In this document: piece by piece, positions 60,601 through 64,000 of the stretch
Numbering within the stretch: the stretch's first letter is position 1
How the letters are laid out: each line of letters opens with the position of its first letter
NCBI GenBank assembly: GCA_038210375.1
Contig: JBBQWT010000004.1
Location: forward strand, 1 to 64,000
Direction of reading: 5' to 3'
DNA from: JBBQWT01 sp038210375
Lineage (GTDB): Bacteria > Acidobacteriota > Terriglobia > Terriglobales > Acidobacteriaceae
Length of the DNA stretch: 64,000 nt
Notes under the pieces: model-generated
Database searches by the model: none
What the model was told of the DNA's origin: nothing
The model's input: the letters and a program-made list of their open reading frames with translations, nothing else
Program-made: the position numbers and the translations under genes

Positions 60601-60673
60601 TTGACAAGTAATGCAGGCAGAGTAGGATGGGGGCGGAAGTGGGAAAAAGTGGTAGAAAGTGACTAGGGGTGGG
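60601..60673 (+). promoter_or_regulatory. mraZ promoter with four MraZ boxes
   Basis: TTGACA (60601-60606) and TAGGAT (60623-60628) with a 16-bp spacer are followed by GTGGG, GTGGT, GTGAC and GTGGG starting at 60639, 60649, 60659 and 60669. Exact 10-bp phasing of GTGGG-type repeats is what MraZ rings bind in other bacteria, so dcw autoregulation is likely. The leader to the mraZ GTG is about 200 nt and I see no gene in it. 60367-60600 also appears empty. Confidence 0.75.
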
Positions 60674-60838
60674 AAGCGGTAGTAAGCCGGTCCCGTTTTA
60701 CCCAAAAGGACTTAATGAGGCCCGAACTGGAAGCCCAACGGTTCATCACTTCAAGAGTTACCACAGCAGCGGCGGTTTTCCAAGGATTGTTTGGCGGCAG
60801 AAGTTGGTTGAGTACTCCCCCGGGAAGGTCGGTAGCAG

Positions 60839-61279
60839 GTGTTTCGCGGCAACCATCCAACACGCGTCGACGAGAAGGGCAGACTGAAAATCCCTTCGGA
60901 ATTCAAGCGCGTGATCGACGAGAAATACGGCAACGAGTTTTACATCACCAGCACCGACGGCAAGGTGGCGCAGATCTACCCGTTCGAAGAATGGCAGCAC
61001 ATCGAAGAGAGACTGGCAGGGCTACCGAGCCGCAACCCCACCAAGAAGAAATTTTTGGATCGCATCAACTATTACGGCCAGAAGGTGGAGATGGATGCCC
61101 AGGGACGTTTGCTGATGCCGCAACTGCTGCGGGAATCGGCGGACATCAAGGGCGAAGTTGCGGTAGTAGGGCAGCTTACATTTCTCGAGGCCCGCAACAT
61201 CGAGCTGTACCGGCGCGAGATCGAAGACAACCCGTTTACCACCGAGGATGAAAACACGCTCAACGATCTGGGTATTTAG
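60839..61279 (+). CDS. mraZ: transcriptional regulator MraZ
   Basis: A 146-residue protein with the two AbrB-like swapped-hairpin repeats: MFRGNHPTRVDEKGRLKIPS and YYGQKVEMDAQGRLLMPQ, each with the DxxGR-type signature. It is the first gene of the division and cell-wall cluster and usually represses it by binding phased boxes, which are seen upstream (60639-60673). Start at GTG 60839 behind GGAAGG. The stop overlaps the rsmH start (TAGTG). Confidence 0.96.
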   Translation: MFRGNHPTRVDEKGRLKIPSEFKRVIDEKYGNEFYITSTDGKVAQIYPFEEWQHIEERLAGLPSRNPTKKKFLDRINYYGQKVEMDAQGRLLMPQLLRESADIKGEVAVVGQLTFLEARNIELYRREIEDNPFTTEDENTLNDLGI

Positions 61280-62256
61280 TGATCGGCGGCAACGGGATGC
61301 AGGACGACGTTCCTCAGGGGGACGGACATGGCGAGAGCGGCAAGGCTGGTCATGTAACGGTTCTTTTAGAGGAAGTCATCGGTTTTTTGGAAGTGCAGCG
61401 CGGGGGTTTCTATATCGACGCTACCCTGGGCCTGGGCGGTCACAGTTACGAAATCGCAAAACGCCTCGGCCGGCAGGGCAGGTTAACCGGCTTCGATAAA
61501 GATGAAGCGGCGCTGCAGTCCGCGGGCGAGCGATTGCAAAACCCGCCGCCGGAACTGGCGGGGGATTGGCCGCGGATCAAGCTGGTGCACGCATCGTTCG
61601 CGGAAGTGGCGCGGCACGCGGCCCCGGCAGAGGTTGATGGATTGGTTGCCGACCTGGGTGTGAGCTCGATGCAACTGGGGAATGCGGCCCGAGGATTTAG
61701 TTTTCAGGCGGATGGACCGCTCGACATGCGGATGGATACGCAAGCCGGGCAGACCGCCGAACAAGTGGTAAACCAGCTCGACGAAGAATCTCTCGCCGAT
61801 CTGATTTACGAATTCGGAGACGAAAGGAGGTCGCGGAGAATCGCCAGAGCCATTGTTCGGGCACGGCCGGTACATACGACCGCTCATCTAGCACAAGTTA
61901 TATCGGCCGCCGCCCGGCCAATGAAAACCAGGGAAAAGAAACCTGGGCACTCGATTCATCCAGCGACACTCACTTTTCAAGCGATCCGAATATTCGTAAA
62001 CCGAGAACTGGAGGACCTGGAGGAGCTTCTGCGGAGCGCTCCAGAAGTCCTCAAGGCAGGGGGAAGGATGGCGGTGATCAGCTTCCACTCCCTGGAGGAC
62101 CGGAGGGTGAAAGATGCATTCCGGCAGGGGGGGCAGCAGGGGATTTACGAAGTGCTGACCCGCAAGCCGGTGACCGCATCACCGCAGGAAGTCAGGCGCA
62201 ATCCGAGGTCCCGCAGCGCGAAGTTGCGGGCCGTAGCGAGGCTGGCGCCGGTATAA
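61279..62256 (+). CDS. rsmH: 16S rRNA (cytosine1402-N4)-methyltransferase
   Basis: Methylates N4 of C1402 in the ribosomal decoding centre. Family blocks: HVTVLLEEVIGFL, YIDATLGLGGHSYEI (SAM site), DLGVSSMQLGNAARGFSFQADGPLDMRMD, and the C-terminal AVISFHSLEDRRVK. 325 residues, normal length. Start is the GTG overlapping the mraZ stop; ATG 61297 is a possible alternative. It is followed, after a 23-bp gap, by a small unknown gene and then ftsL. Confidence 0.96.
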   Translation: MIGGNGMQDDVPQGDGHGESGKAGHVTVLLEEVIGFLEVQRGGFYIDATLGLGGHSYEIAKRLGRQGRLTGFDKDEAALQSAGERLQNPPPELAGDWPRIKLVHASFAEVARHAAPAEVDGLVADLGVSSMQLGNAARGFSFQADGPLDMRMDTQAGQTAEQVVNQLDEESLADLIYEFGDERRSRRIARAIVRARPVHTTAHLAQVISAAARPMKTREKKPGHSIHPATLTFQAIRIFVNRELEDLEELLRSAPEVLKAGGRMAVISFHSLEDRRVKDAFRQGGQQGIYEVLTRKPVTASPQEVRRNPRSRSAKLRAVARLAPV

Positions 62257-62279
62257 ATTTCAGTTCGAGGAGAAAGATT

Positions 62280-62477
62280 ATGTACACCAATATCAAGTTC
62301 AACGGATTGCTGATTGACGAGCTTATGGCCATGGTGGAGAAGGTCGAGGAATATACCGGGCATCCTTTCGAACAGAAGGAAGCCAGGAAGCGGACCTCGA
62401 ACCGTGACAACGTGACCGCCATGAATGAATACGCCACCCGGCCCCGGCATCTTCACGAAGCGCACGAGGTCGCGTAA
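62280..62477 (+). CDS. 65-residue unknown protein in the dcw cluster
   Basis: A small gene with a good ribosome site (GAGGAGA six bases before the ATG) that ends in the ftsL start codon (TAATG). The sequence MYTNIKFNGLLIDELMAMVE, then KVEEYTGHPFEQKEARKRTS, is helical and charged, with no membrane segment. I know of no standard dcw gene of this size here. Its tight packing between rsmH and ftsL makes it a real gene; the function is unknown, perhaps a small division or regulation factor. Confidence 0.85.
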   Translation: MYTNIKFNGLLIDELMAMVEKVEEYTGHPFEQKEARKRTSNRDNVTAMNEYATRPRHLHEAHEVA

Positions 62478-62965
62478 TGGCAGCAGCCACCATACCTCGC
62501 ACCGCACGGCTCCCCTTCCCCCCGCACGCCCTGGTGGAGGTACAGCGGACGTCCGCGCTGGCCACGCCGGAAATTTATTTCGGCAAAGGCATCGATAATC
62601 GCCGGCTGGTGAAGTTTGCTGATCCCGCGCGCAACCGCGAGATGAAGCAGTTTACCTTCGCGGTCACCTTGATGTTTGGCCTGGTGCTGTTGTTCGTGGT
62701 GCAGCATTTCAGCTCCATCCAGTACGGGTACCAGATCGAGGCCCAGAAAAAGACAAGAGATGGGTTGGTGGAGATGAACCGCGAAATGCGTCTGGAGCAG
62801 GCTTCGCTGCGCGCCCCCGACCGCATTGACCGGCTGGCCCGGCGCATGGGAATGCAGGCCCCGCCGGCGGGACAAGTGGTGCCGATGGAAAACAGCGGCG
62901 AAACTTCAGCCGAGCCGGTAATGGCGCGATCGTTCGGCATCGCGGTAATCACAGCTTCGCGATAA
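62477..62965 (+). CDS. ftsL: cell division protein FtsL-like
   Basis: A 162-residue single-pass membrane protein. A cytoplasmic region of about 60 residues precedes the helix FAVTLMFGLVLLFVVQHF, then a coiled coil (YQIEAQKKTRDGLVEMNREM) and the conserved L-x-x-PDRIDRLARRMGM with a following PPAGQ. Position between rsmH and the PBP gene, size and the coiled coil match FtsL, which links FtsB/FtsQ to FtsW/FtsI. ATG overlaps the upstream stop. The N-terminal region is longer than in E. coli FtsL. Confidence 0.88.
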   Translation: MAAATIPRTARLPFPPHALVEVQRTSALATPEIYFGKGIDNRRLVKFADPARNREMKQFTFAVTLMFGLVLLFVVQHFSSIQYGYQIEAQKKTRDGLVEMNREMRLEQASLRAPDRIDRLARRMGMQAPPAGQVVPMENSGETSAEPVMARSFGIAVITASR

Positions 62966-63096
62966 TCGCTTAAATTCAGGCGTGCCCGCGGGCGCGCCGC
63001 ACAATCTCCCGCAGTGACTTCAACCAGAGCCTGCTGGACGTGAAAGAAGTGGCGGTGGCGATCAAAATCGCACCGCCACCAGTTTTGTCAGGGGCA

Positions 63097-64000
63097 ATGG
63101 CGGCATCTCCCAACAGGATCGGCGCAAGAGGTCGTTTGCAAATCCTGCTGGGCATTTTTTTTCTCTGGATACTGGTCGTCGGCCTCCGCCTGGTGGCCTT
63201 GCAGGTGGTCCACTACGGCGAGTTTACCCAGCGCGCCGCGCGCCAGCAGCAGCGCACCTTCGATGTCGATCCCAGCCGGGGGATCATCTATGACCGCAAG
63301 GGCCACGAACTGGCCATGTCTGTGGCCGTGGATTCGGTGTTTGCGGTCCCTTCGGAAATCGCCGACCAGGAAGGCACGTCGCGCACCCTGGGCAAGCTAC
63401 TAGGCGTGGATAGCCGCGAGATACTGACCCGCATGAAGTCCTCCCATGCCTTCGCGTGGGTGGCGCGCAAGATTGACAACGACAAGAGCGCGCAGCTCCA
63501 CGCCATGAATATTCCCGGAATTTATTTTCAGAAGGAATCCAAGCGTTTCTATCCCAAGAACGAACTGGCCGCGCAGTTGCTGGGTTATGTGGGCCTTGAT
63601 GATGGCGGGCTGGCGGGCATCGAGCGCTCCTTTGATTCCAAACTCAAGGGCAAGCCGGGCAAAATGGTGATCTCCCTCGATGCCCGCAGAAAATGGTTTG
63701 GGCGGATCGAGCGGGAGTCGGAAAAAGGCGAGAACCTGGTGCTCACGGTGGATGAAAAAATCCAATACATCGTGGAGCGCGAGCTGCAGCAGGCGATGCG
63801 GGATACTCATGCCGCGGCGGGCACCATCATCGTGGCCAATCCCCACACCGGGGAGATTCTGGCGCTGGCCAATTTCCCGACATTCAATCCTAATAATTTC
63901 CATTCTCACGATCTGAGCCCGCTGAAAAACCGCGCGGTCAGCGACGTGTACGAGCCCGGGTCAACGTTCAAGCTGGTCACGCTCTCCGCGGCGCTGGAAG
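63097..64000 (+). CDS. ftsI: peptidoglycan transpeptidase FtsI (PBP3-like), 3' end outside window
   Basis: A class B penicillin-binding protein that crosslinks septal peptidoglycan. Visible: basic N-terminus and membrane anchor (ILLGIFFLWILVVGLRLVAL), the pedestal domain (RTFDVDPSRGIIYDRKGHEL ... KRFYPKNELAAQLLGYVGLD) and the start of the transpeptidase domain with the active-site SxxK (PGSTFK, Ser289 from this start). The frame stays open to the window edge, so the KTG motif is not seen. ATG 63097 has AGGGG nearby; GTG 63040 is an in-frame alternative. It follows ftsL by 131 bp. Confidence 0.95.
   Translation, partial: MAASPNRIGARGRLQILLGIFFLWILVVGLRLVALQVVHYGEFTQRAARQQQRTFDVDPSRGIIYDRKGHELAMSVAVDSVFAVPSEIADQEGTSRTLGKLLGVDSREILTRMKSSHAFAWVARKIDNDKSAQLHAMNIPGIYFQKESKRFYPKNELAAQLLGYVGLDDGGLAGIERSFDSKLKGKPGKMVISLDARRKWFGRIERESEKGENLVLTVDEKIQYIVERELQQAMRDTHAAAGTIIVANPHTGEILALANFPTFNPNNFHSHDLSPLKNRAVSDVYEPGSTFKLVTLSAALE

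Noticed and set aside
60715..61251. 178-residue frame overlapping mraZ
   Set aside because: It is mraZ in another frame joined to the leader; no support as a gene.

Overview
This is a high-GC bacterial window that looks like a soil Acidobacteriota chromosome, probably class Terriglobia. The assignment is inference from gene content: an Oar-like TonB-dependent receptor with a carboxypeptidase-regulatory N-domain, TPR plus ASPIC/UnbV (CRTAC1-type) secreted proteins, Ser/Thr kinases fused to TPR or PD40 propeller repeats, a CadC-like winged-helix protein fused to a membrane domain, and an mraZ-rsmH-ftsL-ftsI division cluster. No 16S or ribosomal protein gene is present to confirm it.

Layout. 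1-2736: the 3' end of a SAM-I riboswitch with its terminator, then metK and ahcY (the activated-methyl cycle), closed by a strong terminator. 2761-6456: tldD and tldE/pmbA, split by a small secreted protein and a short interspersed repeat. 6457-8914: a CRTAC1-like protein and more repeats, including a 15-bp minisatellite. 8915-21781: a LacI regulator, a GH2 beta-glucuronidase-like enzyme, the TonB-dependent receptor and a coupled TPR-TPR-CRTAC1 operon, together a carbohydrate-uptake-type locus. 21782-28711: an accessory region with two truncated RHS cores in tandem, each with its own C-terminal tip and candidate immunity gene, then a decayed REP-associated transposase inside long inverted repeats, several repeat arrays, and gene fragments. 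28712-37680: a divergent GH2 mannosidase-like/GH5 pair, an aldo-keto reductase, zwf and sucA. 37957-40686: a Met-rich secreted protein, tRNA-Ser(GGA), and a 2-kb island bounded by the tRNA 3' end and a 23-bp copy of it. 40757-50571: propeller protein, two receptor-type Ser/Thr kinases, a 38-residue Lys-rich protein, a papain-like peptidase beside a polyprenyl synthase, an NTF2-like protein and a VOC protein. 50776-53379: a deleted histidine kinase, a frameshifted small gene, and a response regulator followed by three tiny basic proteins. 53656-60366: a DUF2339 membrane protein translationally coupled to an M48 peptidase, a CadC-like regulator and an SRPBCC protein. 60601-64000: the start of the dcw cluster, with MraZ boxes phased every 10 bp.

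The most unusual parts are the tandem RHS tip/immunity modules (21.9-25.8 kb), the tRNA-Ser island, the response regulator with small DRR-repeat proteins (52.2-53.4 kb), the tiny Lys-rich gene with its own Shine-Dalgarno and terminator (44.4 kb), and a 65-residue unknown between rsmH and ftsL. Several genes carry a -10-like hexamer only 8-13 nt before the ATG and no Shine-Dalgarno, which suggests leaderless transcripts.
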